The position numbers were made by a program, and so were the translations under genes. The notes beneath the pieces are model-generated. The model was not told where the DNA came from and ran no database searches. It saw nothing but the letters and a program-made list of their open reading frames with translations. 64,000 nt of DNA from Konateibacter massiliensis (GTDB taxonomy: Bacteria; Bacillota; Clostridia; Lachnospirales; Lachnospiraceae). Shown piece after piece: positions 1-8,756 of the stretch. The stretch spans positions 2,112,332 to 2,176,331 of the forward strand of contig NZ_LT860099.1 of assembly GCF_900184995.1 (NCBI RefSeq), given 5' to 3'. Each line of letters opens with the position of its first letter. The first letter of the stretch is position 1.

Positions 1-398
1 TCGCCTGGCTCTCCCTGTGGGCCTTCTGGGCCTGCCTCACCCTGCGGACCCGCCGGACCTGCTTCGCCTTCTGGTCCTGACGGACCTGCTTCACCTGCCT
101 CACCCTGTGGACCTGCTGGACCTGCTTCTCCCTGCGGACCTGCCGGACCTGCTTCACCTTGCGGACCTGCCTCACCCGGTTCGCCCTGTGGACCTGCTGG
201 ACCTGCTTCCCCCTGTGGACCTACGGGACCTGCTGGACCTTGCGCTCCCGGTATTCCCTGTGGGCCTCTTGGACCCGGGGAGCCCGGAGGACCTGGTCTG
301 CAACAAGAAGATCCTCCACCGCATGAGCCACCAGTCGAGTTACAAAAATCAAAACAACTTTGTTGTTCTATATTATCTTCTTTCTCATACTCTTTCAT
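1..398 (-). CDS. Collagen-like Gly-X-Y repeat surface protein (5' part, cut by window edge)
   Basis: Reading the minus strand from an ATG at 398-396, with AAGGAG 8 nt upstream, gives an N-terminal stretch of about 35 residues ([18 protein letters not shown]..., with a Cys/Gly/Ser-rich piece [11 protein letters not shown]). An uninterrupted Gly-X-Y collagen repeat rich in GPA, GPQ, GEA and GEP then runs open to the window edge. No signal peptide or membrane segment is seen. Known: BclA-type exosporium proteins of Bacillus and C. difficile have a short N-terminal targeting part, a collagen stalk and a globular C-terminus. Inferred: a spore- or cell-surface filament protein. The C-terminal domain lies outside the window. 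Opposite-strand Leu/Pro/Asp-rich reading frames here are shadows of the repeat. Confidence 0.85.
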   Translation of the reverse strand, partial: MKEYEKEDNIEQQSCFDFCNSTGGSCGGGSSCCRPGPPGSPGPRGPQGIPGAQGPAGPVGPQGEAGPAGPQGEPGEAGPQGEAGPAGPQGEAGPAGPQGEAGEAGPSGPEGEAGPAGPQGEAGPEGPQGEPG

Positions 399-464
399 AG
401 TTTAGGCTCCTTTTACTATAAATTTAGAATATTTTCTTTTAATATCATAGAAACTATTCTAATG

Positions 465-493
465 TATCATATGAAATGCATATAATATTAGTT
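465..493 (-). promoter_or_regulatory. Possible sigma-K-like promoter before the collagen-like gene
   Basis: On the minus strand, just after the glycosyltransferase stop, AAC (493-491) is followed after 17 nt by CATATGATA (473-465). The sigma-K consensus as I recall it is an AC core at -35, 16-17 nt, then CATAnnnTA. The match is good, but the element is short and AT-rich by chance, so it is only suggestive of mother-cell expression. Confidence 0.3.
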
Positions 494-1585
494 CTAACTT
501 CTTCTTTTCTCCTCTTTCCTCTTCTCTTCAAAATACTTTTTATTATAAAGCACTGCTAAATCCTCCGGCTTATAGTGTCCTGCCAGTTCATTGTAATACT
601 CTGCTTTTTCCATATCACCCAGCCTGTCATAGCAAACTGCACATTCAATACTCGGAATATATCCCCAAAAGTCCTCCTGATGAAAGCCCCACGAGTTTTG
701 AGGATGTTTGAGTTTTAACACCAACTCAAACCAGAAGATAGCCTGATGAAATTTATTCTGCTCTTTAAAATAATATCCGATCTGACAGCATGCCTCCCCT
801 CTCGGCGTATCGTACCGAAAACTTCTCATCATGCTTTCCAGTGCCTTTTCAGGCTGTTTTGTAAGCTGATAACATTTTGCCAGCTCAATGCATGCCGAAA
901 TATTATCTTCCACCCATCCAAGCTCCGAATCTAAAAACTGTGAAAACATTTTTATTGCCTCATCAAATCTCTCATGGTCCTTTAATTCTCTTGCATAATA
1001 ATACATTCCTCTTGGCGAAAGCTCTTCTCCTCTTTCCAATATGCTTTCGTATATTTCAACATTTCTGGCACTTGTTGTCTTTTTCATTTTTGCGTGGGTG
1101 ATTGCAGCTTCTGAATGCAAAATCACACCGCCAAACTCTAAATACTCATGCACAGGCTCTTTCCACTTGAAATTTCGGCTTTTTTTTGATAGTCTCTCCC
1201 TAAAATAGGAAAAAATAACACGTCCCTGCTCGTCAAATGCTGTGTTATAACGCATCATCACAATATCGGTATCCTCTGTCAGCTCCTCTTTAAGCTCCTT
1301 AAACTTTACTCTATCCTCCGGCATAATGATATCGTCCGCATCCAGCCACAGAATAAAGTCCTTTGTTGCCTTTTCAAATACAAAATTGCGCGCCGCTGAA
1401 AAATCGTTAATCCACGGAAAATCAAAGATTTGATCCGTAAATTTAGCTGCTATCTCCTTTGTCCTGTCCGTGGAGCCTGTATCCGCGATAATAATCTCGT
1501 CTGCAAGCTGGCTCACGGATGACAGACATCTCTCCAAGACATCTTCCTCATTTTTTACAATCATGCATAGGCTAATTGTTACCAT
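494..1585 (-). CDS. Family 2 glycosyltransferase with TPR-like C-terminal half
   Basis: The protein has 363 residues. The N-terminal GT-A fold starts SLCMIVKNEEDVLERCLSSV, and the nucleotide-sugar/metal motif LDADD lies at about residues 81-85. Residues ~200-350 are helical repeats with Tyr/Glu-rich, TPR-like pattern (YYARELKDHERFDEAIKMFSQF and similar). It is cytoplasmic, with no signal peptide. The start ATG at 1585 has GGGAG 6 nt upstream. It lies 95 bp upstream of the collagen-like gene in the same direction. In C. difficile a glycosyltransferase gene (sgtA) neighbours bclA3 and glycosylates it, so a role in glycosylating the collagen-like protein is a reasonable inference. The sugar donor cannot be told from sequence. 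Confidence 0.85.
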   Translation of the reverse strand: MVTISLCMIVKNEEDVLERCLSSVSQLADEIIIADTGSTDRTKEIAAKFTDQIFDFPWINDFSAARNFVFEKATKDFILWLDADDIIMPEDRVKFKELKEELTEDTDIVMMRYNTAFDEQGRVIFSYFRERLSKKSRNFKWKEPVHEYLEFGGVILHSEAAITHAKMKKTTSARNVEIYESILERGEELSPRGMYYYARELKDHERFDEAIKMFSQFLDSELGWVEDNISACIELAKCYQLTKQPEKALESMMRSFRYDTPRGEACCQIGYYFKEQNKFHQAIFWFELVLKLKHPQNSWGFHQEDFWGYIPSIECAVCYDRLGDMEKAEYYNELAGHYKPEDLAVLYNKKYFEEKRKEEKRRS

Positions 1586-1597
1586 TCTTTGCTCCCA

Positions 1598-1649
1598 AAC
1601 ACACCTCGTTTATTCCTTTTATTCTATGAAGGAATGAACGAGGTGTGTT
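1598..1649 (-). terminator. Long stem-loop between the EET operon and the glycosyltransferase
   Basis: Arms AACACACCTCGTTTATTCC and GGAATGAACGAGGTGTGTT pair over about 20 bp with a loop near 1619-1628. The minus-strand 3' side continues TTTGGGAG, so the U-run is short. It lies about 100 bp after the EetB-like stop and 13 nt before the glycosyltransferase ATG. It could be a weak terminator for the EET operon or a leader structure next to the ribosome site. Confidence 0.5.
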
Positions 1650-1751
1650 ATGGAATATTAGGTCAAGGATTGAATATAAATCATTTTGAAAATAATTTGG
1701 CAGAATGCCAGGAAAGCAAGTAAATAAGTCCGCTCATGCAATGAGGGACTA

Positions 1752-2252
1752 TCATACATCCTTGCTCACAGATTTGATTCTCTTCACCAAAATGGCACCA
1801 ACCATTCCGATGACAATGCCCGTCACTGCCCCTGATATAAGCAGAAAAGGAAGATAATACAAAAGAGCCGCGCTATCCACCACCCAGATACCCATCAGTA
1901 TCTGACCTACATTGTGAGAAATACCGCCAATTACACTAATTCCTGTTATGCTGAATTTTTTGGACTTATAAAACAGACACATAAGCAGCCAGCTTAACAT
2001 ACCGCCCGCAAAACTGAACATCATTGTAGATAGGTTTCCGAAGGTAAAGCCAACCAAAATAATTCGAATCATAGATAAAACAAAGGCTTCCTTTGCTCCC
2101 ATCGTGTATAGTCCGACCAAGACAACCAGATTTGCCAATCCCAGCTTAATGCCGGGAATTGGAATCGGGATCGGAATCATACTCTCTATATAACTTAAAA
2201 TGAATGCCAATGCGATCAACATTCCATAAACTGCAATCCGTTTCGACTTCAT
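1752..2252 (-). CDS. eetB: Gx transporter family membrane protein (EetB-like)
   Basis: The protein has 166 residues and about five hydrophobic helices, starting MKSKRIAVYGMLIALAFILSY. It belongs to the family called 'heptaprenyl diphosphate synthase component I' or 'Gx transporter' (Pfam PF07456), a membrane protein that looks like an ECF S-component. From memory, EetB of the Listeria flavin-based EET locus is in this family. It is the last gene of the operon here, 12 bp after apbE. A partner NusG domain II protein (EetA) is not in the window. The exact role (flavin or quinone handling, or electron transfer through the membrane) is not established by sequence. Confidence 0.75.
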   Translation of the reverse strand: MKSKRIAVYGMLIALAFILSYIESMIPIPIPIPGIKLGLANLVVLVGLYTMGAKEAFVLSMIRIILVGFTFGNLSTMMFSFAGGMLSWLLMCLFYKSKKFSITGISVIGGISHNVGQILMGIWVVDSAALLYYLPFLLISGAVTGIVIGMVGAILVKRIKSVSKDV

Positions 2253-2264
2253 TACTGCTCCATT

Positions 2265-3320
2265 CTATTGCTTGATAAACTGTTCAAAGCCTGAACTATA
2301 TTTCATACTTCCGTCCTTAAATACCCAGAGCGCCTCAACACCGTCTAAGGATTCAATATATTTTGCCCCATCCTCATACGGCATGTTAAAAATTGCGGTG
2401 GAGAGCATATCTCCCATTCCGGAATCCTCACATACGATGGAAACCGCCTCAAAATAATCGGCAGGCATCAGCGTACTTGGATCAATAATATGATGATACT
2501 GTTGTCCGTCCACCACATAATATCTCTGGTAAACACCGCTCGTCACAAGAGCATAATCCTCAAGGTTAAGTATATAAAGGTTTGTATTTTCACTTTCCAT
2601 ATCAGGATTTTGAATTCCCACACTCCACGGCTCTTCCTTGCCGTCATCTCCAAGCTTTGTTCCAATCGCCTTTATATTTCCGCCGACTGAAATCATCAAA
2701 TGTTCATACCCTTTTTCTTTTATATACTGACTCACCTGCTCTGTGGCATATCCTTTTGCTATCGATCCAACATCAAGACTCATTTCAGGATCCTGCAAGT
2801 ATACGGTGGATGCCTCTTCATCTATGATAACATCATCAATATTTACGTGCTGTGCCTTCTCCTGCAAAAGCTCCATCGGAGGGAGTTTTGCGTTATCCGG
2901 ATCAGCAAGTCCCCTATCGCGGTAATCATGCCAGATTGACAATACGGCACCAAGAGCGATATTCTTCTTACCGTTCGTATCCTTCTCGGCCTGTATCGCA
3001 ATTTTTAGCATATCAATGATTTTTTGGTCTACTTTAACCGGCTCAATACCGGCATTGTCATTAATCGTCTTTACATTGTTAATGCCGTCATAATTATTAT
3101 AAATATCATACAATTCATGATACGATTTTAATTCGTCATAAATCAGCTGAGTACACTCAGTAAATTCTTCTTCACTCTTTGCATAACCAACTACTTTGGT
3201 AACTGTATCAAACAGCTCCAAAAAACTTGCCTCATATCGATTTTCTTTTGTGCCACTGCATGCGGCCATATTGACTGCCAGAACCATAACCAGCAGAATA
3301 CTCACTATTTTCTTCGCCAA
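2265..3320 (-). CDS. apbE: FAD:protein FMN transferase, lipoprotein (ApbE/FmnB)
   Basis: This enzyme transfers FMN from FAD onto Ser/Thr of target proteins outside the membrane. Family motifs seen include DVGSIAKGYATEQV and the ISVGGNIKAIGTK segment. I choose a TTG start at 3320 because GAGGTG lies 6 nt upstream and it yields MAKKIVSILLVMVLAVNMAAC, a lipoprotein signal with its Cys. This gives 351 residues, the usual family length. A longer frame reaches 3431 but adds an implausible 37-residue N-terminus. It sits directly downstream of the PplA-like lipoprotein, its likely substrate, as FmnB does in Listeria. Confidence 0.9.
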   Translation of the reverse strand: MAKKIVSILLVMVLAVNMAACSGTKENRYEASFLELFDTVTKVVGYAKSEEEFTECTQLIYDELKSYHELYDIYNNYDGINNVKTINDNAGIEPVKVDQKIIDMLKIAIQAEKDTNGKKNIALGAVLSIWHDYRDRGLADPDNAKLPPMELLQEKAQHVNIDDVIIDEEASTVYLQDPEMSLDVGSIAKGYATEQVSQYIKEKGYEHLMISVGGNIKAIGTKLGDDGKEEPWSVGIQNPDMESENTNLYILNLEDYALVTSGVYQRYYVVDGQQYHHIIDPSTLMPADYFEAVSIVCEDSGMGDMLSTAIFNMPYEDGAKYIESLDGVEALWVFKDGSMKYSSGFEQFIKQ

Positions 3321-3474
3321 AGCCTTCACCTCTGCATACTTAGGTATAAACCGCGTGATGCGTATAAGTATTATTTTAATGAAAGATGGAGATGCATCAT
3401 CTTTTAAGGAAATGAAATGCATCCCCATCATGGGTGCTAGAAATAAAATTATTTCTAATTATAATAAACGCTTA

Positions 3475-4599
3475 TTATTTCGCGCTTGCTACTGCCTTCT
3501 CAACAATTGTAATGAAAGAAGTAACATGAACAGTAACAGAGCTTACTAAGTCTGCATCCGTTGCTACGCCTTCGTCTGAAACAGCAATTCCCTTAACTTC
3601 ATCAACGGTCTTACCTGTTACATAAGCAGCAAATGCATCTGCCTGCTCATTCCACTCTTTACCGATTGCGGAAGCTTTTGCCATACCGTAATCTGCTCCA
3701 AGCTCCTGCTTAGTCTTTGTCTCTGCTGCTAAATCAGAAGTAACTTTACCTGTTGTATCAAAGTTTACATTACCCTGAGTAGCGTCGATTACACTGCTTG
3801 TGATTTTTCCATCAGCTGATGTTGTAAGTGCTGTATAATAAGAATAAGCCTGTGCTAAACCTTCTGCCTCTGCTGTTGCATCAGTTGATTTGTCAATTGT
3901 TGTGCTTGTAGCAAGACCTAATTTGTCATCGCTTGAAGCTCCAAGGTCTTTTGCATTGTTTACTGCCTTTTCAACAGTTGCAATAAAATCAGTTACATGA
4001 ATTGTAACGGAAGCTGTTAAGTCAGCATCTGTTGCTTTACCTTCTGCTACTGCAATACCTTTTACTTCGTCTACTGTCTTACCAACTACATATGCTGCAA
4101 AAGCATCTGCCTGCTCATTCCACTCTTTACCGATTGCAGAAGCTTTTCCCATGCCATATCCTGTTCCAAGTTCCTGCTTAGACTGAACTTCAGTAGCTAA
4201 ATCTGTTGTGATTTTTCCTTCTGCTGAGAAGTTAATCTTTGTCTGAACTGCGTCAATTTTACAAGCTAAAATTTTACCATCTGCATCTACTAATACAGCT
4301 GCAACAGTAGAATCTACTTCGCCAAGTCCATCTTCAGCGCCTGCATCTGTTGAGCTTGCGATTGAAGTTGTAACTGCTAAACCGGTTTTTACACCTGTTC
4401 CTTCAGTTGTAGCTGCATCTGTTGTCTCAGTTGTAGCTTCATCTGCTGTTTCTGTTGTCTCAGTTGTAGTTGCTTCTTCTGTTGTTGTAGCTGCCTGATC
4501 TGTTGTTGTTGATTCTTCAGCCTTGTTGCTGCTTCCGCATCCTGCCAGTAAAGAAACTACCAATACTGAGCTAAGTACTAATGATGCTAGTTTTTTCAT
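3475..4599 (-). CDS. pplA: PplA-like extracellular flavolipoprotein with two repeat domains
   Basis: The start ATG at 4599 follows GGAGG, giving 374 residues. Lipobox LLAGC (Cys21) is followed by a Thr/Glu/Ala-rich linker (~22-70). Two homologous domains follow (about 75-215 and 225-372); each contains KASAIGKEWNEQADAFAAYV, then GKTVDEVKGIAV. Each ends in a candidate FMN-attachment site of the ApbE type: DADLTAS (191-197) and DADLVSS (348-354). In Listeria, PplA is FMN-modified at two sites and passes electrons to external acceptors. I infer the same role here. The predicted acceptor residues are Ser rather than Thr, and the second site lacks the usual Ala before the acceptor. Confidence 0.85.
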   Translation of the reverse strand: MKKLASLVLSSVLVVSLLAGCGSSNKAEESTTTDQAATTTEEATTTETTETADEATTETTDAATTEGTGVKTGLAVTTSIASSTDAGAEDGLGEVDSTVAAVLVDADGKILACKIDAVQTKINFSAEGKITTDLATEVQSKQELGTGYGMGKASAIGKEWNEQADAFAAYVVGKTVDEVKGIAVAEGKATDADLTASVTIHVTDFIATVEKAVNNAKDLGASSDDKLGLATSTTIDKSTDATAEAEGLAQAYSYYTALTTSADGKITSSVIDATQGNVNFDTTGKVTSDLAAETKTKQELGADYGMAKASAIGKEWNEQADAFAAYVTGKTVDEVKGIAVSDEGVATDADLVSSVTVHVTSFITIVEKAVASAK

Positions 4600-4675
4600 A
4601 AATACCTCCGTTCCACCGCAAAGCGGTATCAAAACTTAATTTTTTATTTTTTTATTTCAATCTAATCCTTTTGAA

Positions 4676-5581
4676 TTAGAAGAATAAACTTAGGAATATA
4701 ACAATTGTATTTGTTCCCATAATAAGAACAAAATTTTTAATAGCGCAAACGAATGTGACTGCCTTATCCTGTTTCTCAAAGAATAGTTTAATATTCTTTT
4801 GTACCGGAATAATTGATACAAGGGAAAGCAGACATATCGGTGATAAAATTTTTAAAATCACCATAATCACCACTGCTGCATACGTTGCGTAATACAATCC
4901 TGCAAATAAAGAAAGTGCTTTCTCGCCGATGTAATAAGGCAGAGTAAAGCGTCTTACCTTAATATCCTTTTCCATATCACAGATATTATTCGCCAGCATA
5001 ATATTTGCCGTTGTGCAAAATGGTATGACAGAAAACAAAAACAATGTAATCATCGGCATAACCTGAAATTCCAATGAAATTGTCTGGAGATTTATCTGAT
5101 AAGATAAAAAGGTTCCCGCAGGTGTGTTGATGTACATTAAGATAAACGGTATCATCACGCCGTAGAAAAATCCGGATAATATCTCTCCCAGCGGCTGCCT
5201 TGATATTGGAACAGGTCCATATGTATAAAGCACACCACACAAAAAGCAGATTCCCCCGGCAGCTAAAATAACGATATCTGACAGATATGCAAGGAAAAGT
5301 CCAAGCACTGTACTCACTGCAAAAAGACAATATATAATGATAAGGGAAGTTCTTCGGTCAAAATCCAGCACCTGTGCATTTTCCTTATCCTTCGTGTCAA
5401 TGTAGTTGTTGATTGCCGTTGTTGTCAAGTCAAAGAAAAACATGGACAAAAAGAAAACAAGTGTCCTCTTCCAGTCAAGCGTTTCTCCTTGATACAACAA
5501 AAACCCGATTGTCATCGCAAAGGTGATTGTGCTTGTAATTTTTGTCCTTATTTCAACATAATTTAAAAACTTCTTAACCAA
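4676..5581 (-). CDS. dmkA: UbiA-family prenyltransferase for demethylmenaquinone (DmkA/MenA-like)
   Basis: The 301-residue integral membrane protein has about eight or nine hydrophobic segments. The first Asp-rich motif is NNYIDTKDKEN (58-68) and the second is NNICDMEKD (~197-205), as in UbiA enzymes that attach a polyprenyl chain to an aromatic ring. Known: DmkA of the EET locus makes a dedicated demethylmenaquinone from dihydroxynaphthoate. It lies 12 bp downstream of the polyprenyl synthase gene and has GGAGG before its ATG. No naphthoate-pathway gene lies in the window, so the ring precursor must come from elsewhere. Confidence 0.85.
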   Translation of the reverse strand: MVKKFLNYVEIRTKITSTITFAMTIGFLLYQGETLDWKRTLVFFLSMFFFDLTTTAINNYIDTKDKENAQVLDFDRRTSLIIIYCLFAVSTVLGLFLAYLSDIVILAAGGICFLCGVLYTYGPVPISRQPLGEILSGFFYGVMIPFILMYINTPAGTFLSYQINLQTISLEFQVMPMITLFLFSVIPFCTTANIMLANNICDMEKDIKVRRFTLPYYIGEKALSLFAGLYYATYAAVVIMVILKILSPICLLSLVSIIPVQKNIKLFFEKQDKAVTFVCAIKNFVLIMGTNTIVIFLSLFF

Positions 5582-5593
5582 ACTATCCTCCGC

Positions 5594-6571
5594 CTATTGA
5601 ACCCGCGATGCTTTGTTTAGAATATACATAATTTTAGCTCTCTTGTCATCTGTGAGCTCCAAATCCTCAATTCGCTTCATCGCTTTCTTATAATACCGTG
5701 TCACCAGTCCCTTTGTAAAATCAAGCCCGCCCGTCTTTTTCACTGCCTCGTTGATTTCATCTCTTGTAATACCGGTGTTCTCTGCCTTTTCTTTAAAATT
5801 ACTCATTTCCTGAAAAGCATGAATAAGCGGCAACGTAATAACTCCCTGCTCGTAGTCAGACTGAACCGGCTTATTTGCAACCTCAATCGCCGTGTCAAAA
5901 TCAATACAGTCATCCGTGAGCTGGAATATCATCCCGATGTAATATCCTATCTGCTTGTATTTTGCAATCTCTGCTTCGCTTGCCGCCAACACGACAGCTC
6001 CTGCGAAAAAGGAAGCTTCAAACAAAGCTGCTGTCTTTCCTGAGATGATTTTCAAATACTGATAGATTGATAAATTCAAATTATAATTATTCACATGCTG
6101 CTCTAATTCCCCTAGACAAAGCTTGTTGATATACTCCGGCAAATCAAGCTCAATGTATCTTTTTTTATCCCGTGAGGCGAGCATCATTTTGAGTGCCAGA
6201 CTCAGGAGATAGTCACCGCATATAACAGCGGTTCTCTTTCCGTATTTCTTTTGCAGGGTCGGTTTTCCTCGACGAATGTCTGCGTTATCAATGATATCAT
6301 CATGTACTAAGGATGCAAGGTGTATAATCTCAATTGCTCCAGCCGCCTTAATCGCATCAGGATGTACCTTGCCATCCTTATCCTGCGCTGCCACAATGAC
6401 AGAAACTGCCCTGATATATTTTCCCTGTGAGGAAGCCAAATGCGTTAAATATTCCCGGATCAGACGGGGCGATTTTACAAGCGCCCCTTCCACCTCTTTC
6501 TTCGCAAACTCTATAGCTTCCTCGTAGGAAATCATTTCTATCTTTTCATCCAAAGTAATATTATTAATCAT
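5594..6571 (-). CDS. dmkB: Polyprenyl diphosphate synthase (DmkB-like)
   Basis: The protein has 325 residues. The first Asp-rich motif LVHDDIIDNADIRRGKPT (DDIID at 91-95) and the second QLTDDCIDFD (~217-226) identify a trans-isoprenyl diphosphate synthase that builds the quinone side chain. Chain length cannot be set with confidence. Its start overlaps the ndh2 stop by 8 bp, which implies translational coupling. In context it supplies the prenyl donor to the UbiA protein encoded next. Confidence 0.88.
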   Translation of the reverse strand: MINNITLDEKIEMISYEEAIEFAKKEVEGALVKSPRLIREYLTHLASSQGKYIRAVSVIVAAQDKDGKVHPDAIKAAGAIEIIHLASLVHDDIIDNADIRRGKPTLQKKYGKRTAVICGDYLLSLALKMMLASRDKKRYIELDLPEYINKLCLGELEQHVNNYNLNLSIYQYLKIISGKTAALFEASFFAGAVVLAASEAEIAKYKQIGYYIGMIFQLTDDCIDFDTAIEVANKPVQSDYEQGVITLPLIHAFQEMSNFKEKAENTGITRDEINEAVKKTGGLDFTKGLVTRYYKKAMKRIEDLELTDDKRAKIMYILNKASRVQ

Positions 6572-8591
6572 TGTAAATATACAACCTTCTAATCAATGGT
6601 AGTTTTTTCCATGCCTTTTTCAAAGCCGGCATTGCATAGTAATCTAATCCAAGTGTTCTTCCTGCTCCAATTAACACTGCAACTCCTGCAAATATCATCC
6701 AGAATGTTCCTAAGTACAATCCTGTTGTGCAAACAAACATAAACTGCAAAACAAGTGAAAATGCTGCCGCCGGTGAAGTGAACAAACCACCCATCAGGGC
6801 AAGACCGACTAAAATCTCTGCCAATACGATAAATATCTGCATTGCAATCTGAACATTATCATAAGGAAGAATAAATTTGTCTAAGAACCAGTTCATCAGT
6901 GGAATATCCAGCTTAAATGCATAGTCGCTTATTGTGGAGCTTGCCAAATCCTTACCTGTTACAAAAATAATTCTAACTAATCCTAAAATATCAAAATTCA
7001 TCAATACATGTCCGACTGCTGTTGCTACCGTGCCTGTTGCATCTGCTGCTCCTGAAGCTGCTGCAACTGCATCTGCTGCCTGTGTCGCTGTCTCTGCTGC
7101 GCCTGTTGCCGCTGATACTGCGTCCGCCGCACCTGTTGCTGCTGCTGTTCCTGCATTTAAAATGCTGTCATACCAGCCGCTTGCTCCTCCGAAGAAGCCT
7201 GTAAGCATCGGCTCATTAAACCAGCCTTCCACAATCTTCATGATACCTTCAAACACCCAAACAGCACCGAGCCATACTCGAAGCGGTACTAATAAGAAAC
7301 TTGGTGTACGGTTTGAGAAATGTCCTCCGACAAAGCTTCGGCAATTTCTAATTGTGAAGAATTCATGCTTTACATAACTGAATATTTTATTCCAGCCTAA
7401 TACCTGGATAAAATAGATAATGTTGATAAAATGCTTCGCAAACATAGCAAGGAAGGACGGCAAACTAAAGAAATGGTTCGGCAGTCCGACATGAGCTACC
7501 GCATAGCGTCCGCCGATGCTGACCATAACGCCGTGGAAAGCAGGCTTGTAAGCCTTCTTCTCGCCCTTGCCTGTAATTTCATTTACAAGGTTGTGCGCAG
7601 CAATGTCCGCACTCTGCTCGCAGTTTTCAACCATCTGCGGAACCGGACATTCTTCACCTTCTGCGATAAAGTACATATTATCGCCGATTACATAGACATC
7701 CTTATCCTTTGTGGATTTCAAGTATTCATCCACCTGAATACGTCCTCCGCGCTGTGCCTCAAGACTTTTACCAGCCTCAGCAGTAATATCACAGCACTGA
7801 ATTCCTGCTGCCCATATTACGGTGCAGGTTCCCATGCGGTCTATTTTTTCGCCATTCTTTAACTCAATAAAGTCTTCTCCGACACTGGATACAAATGTAT
7901 TTAATCGAAGCTGTACGCCCATTTTCTCAAGACGTCTTGTAACCTTTGCAGAAAGCTTCTCCGGCATGTTTGGTATCGGTCTGCTTAATCCGTCTACATT
8001 TACTAAGGTTACTTCACTTCTCTTTATATCAAATTTTTCGCAAAGAAATGGTACATATTCGGCTAATTCACCAATCATTTCCACACCGGTAAAGCCTGCT
8101 CCGACAACATAGAAGGTCAGAAGCTTCTTTCTCTTCTCTTCATTTGTCTCGCGTGCCGCCGTGCGGAACATATCCTCAATGCGTCCTTTTAAAAGAATAG
8201 CATCATCGTAGGACCAAAGCTTGTAAGTAAATTCCTCTGCTCCCGGCGTTCCGTAAAACGTCGGCTTAGAGCCTGCTGCCAATACAAGGTAGTCATAAGC
8301 ATAGCTTTCCAGCTGACCTTCTACTGACTTCTTCTCAAAATCAATGGACGCAACGGTGTCCATCTTGACATCCACTTTTCTTCCGGCAAATACCTTCTTT
8401 AAGCTAATCTTAATACTATCTTCGTCTACACGGTTTGCAGCTACCTCATGCAGTTCTGTAAGCATCGTATGGAACGGATTTTTGTCAATAATAGTGATTT
8501 TAACGTCTTCTTTTTTTAATTTTTTCGCTAATTTTTTTGCTGTTAAGATCCCGGCATAACCAGCTCCAACAATAACGATTTTTTTCTCCAT
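6564..8591 (-). CDS. ndh2: Type II NADH dehydrogenase with membrane C-terminal extension (Ndh2 of EET)
   Basis: The protein has 675 residues. FAD-binding GAGYAG lies at residues 7-12, a second dinucleotide-binding motif VVGAGFTGVEM at ~163, and the CTVIWAAGIQ and YVIGDN segments are typical of NDH-2. Beyond ~residue 420 comes a DoxX-like membrane domain (RVWLGAVWVFEGIMKIVEGWF ... LVGLALMGGLFTSPAAAF). It is interrupted by an Ala/Thr-rich low-complexity stretch (~475-525) without charge clusters. Listeria Ndh2 also carries extra membrane helices and feeds electrons to demethylmenaquinone. It is the first gene of the operon, with AAGGAGAAGG before ATG. Confidence 0.92.
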   Translation of the reverse strand: MEKKIVIVGAGYAGILTAKKLAKKLKKEDVKITIIDKNPFHTMLTELHEVAANRVDEDSIKISLKKVFAGRKVDVKMDTVASIDFEKKSVEGQLESYAYDYLVLAAGSKPTFYGTPGAEEFTYKLWSYDDAILLKGRIEDMFRTAARETNEEKRKKLLTFYVVGAGFTGVEMIGELAEYVPFLCEKFDIKRSEVTLVNVDGLSRPIPNMPEKLSAKVTRRLEKMGVQLRLNTFVSSVGEDFIELKNGEKIDRMGTCTVIWAAGIQCCDITAEAGKSLEAQRGGRIQVDEYLKSTKDKDVYVIGDNMYFIAEGEECPVPQMVENCEQSADIAAHNLVNEITGKGEKKAYKPAFHGVMVSIGGRYAVAHVGLPNHFFSLPSFLAMFAKHFINIIYFIQVLGWNKIFSYVKHEFFTIRNCRSFVGGHFSNRTPSFLLVPLRVWLGAVWVFEGIMKIVEGWFNEPMLTGFFGGASGWYDSILNAGTAAATGAADAVSAATGAAETATQAADAVAAASGAADATGTVATAVGHVLMNFDILGLVRIIFVTGKDLASSTISDYAFKLDIPLMNWFLDKFILPYDNVQIAMQIFIVLAEILVGLALMGGLFTSPAAAFSLVLQFMFVCTTGLYLGTFWMIFAGVAVLIGAGRTLGLDYYAMPALKKAWKKLPLIRRLYIYND

Positions 8592-8756
8592 AAATCCTTC
8601 TCCTTGAAAGTGGCAAGCAAAACAAACTAAGACAGTAATTGTTTCCTTGTCATAATTTTACATTTATTATTTTCGTCTTACTATTTTGCTATTTTTCTAA
8701 CAATTAAAGCGGCAAATCGAAAAATTGACAAAATATTAACACATTTTCATAAACCT

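Noticed and set aside
17-400. Plus-strand Leu/Pro/Asp-rich 127-residue reading frame
   Set aside because: It is the antisense of the Gly-X-Y collagen repeat on the minus strand, which has a ribosome site and a sensible N-terminus.
2265-3431. Longer apbE start at 3431
   Set aside because: It adds 37 residues without a signal-peptide pattern; the TTG at 3320 has a ribosome site and directly precedes the lipoprotein signal.
6934-7377. Plus-strand Ala/Val/Pro-rich frame opposite ndh2
   Set aside because: Shadow of the Ala-rich segment of Ndh2; no ribosome site and no family pattern.
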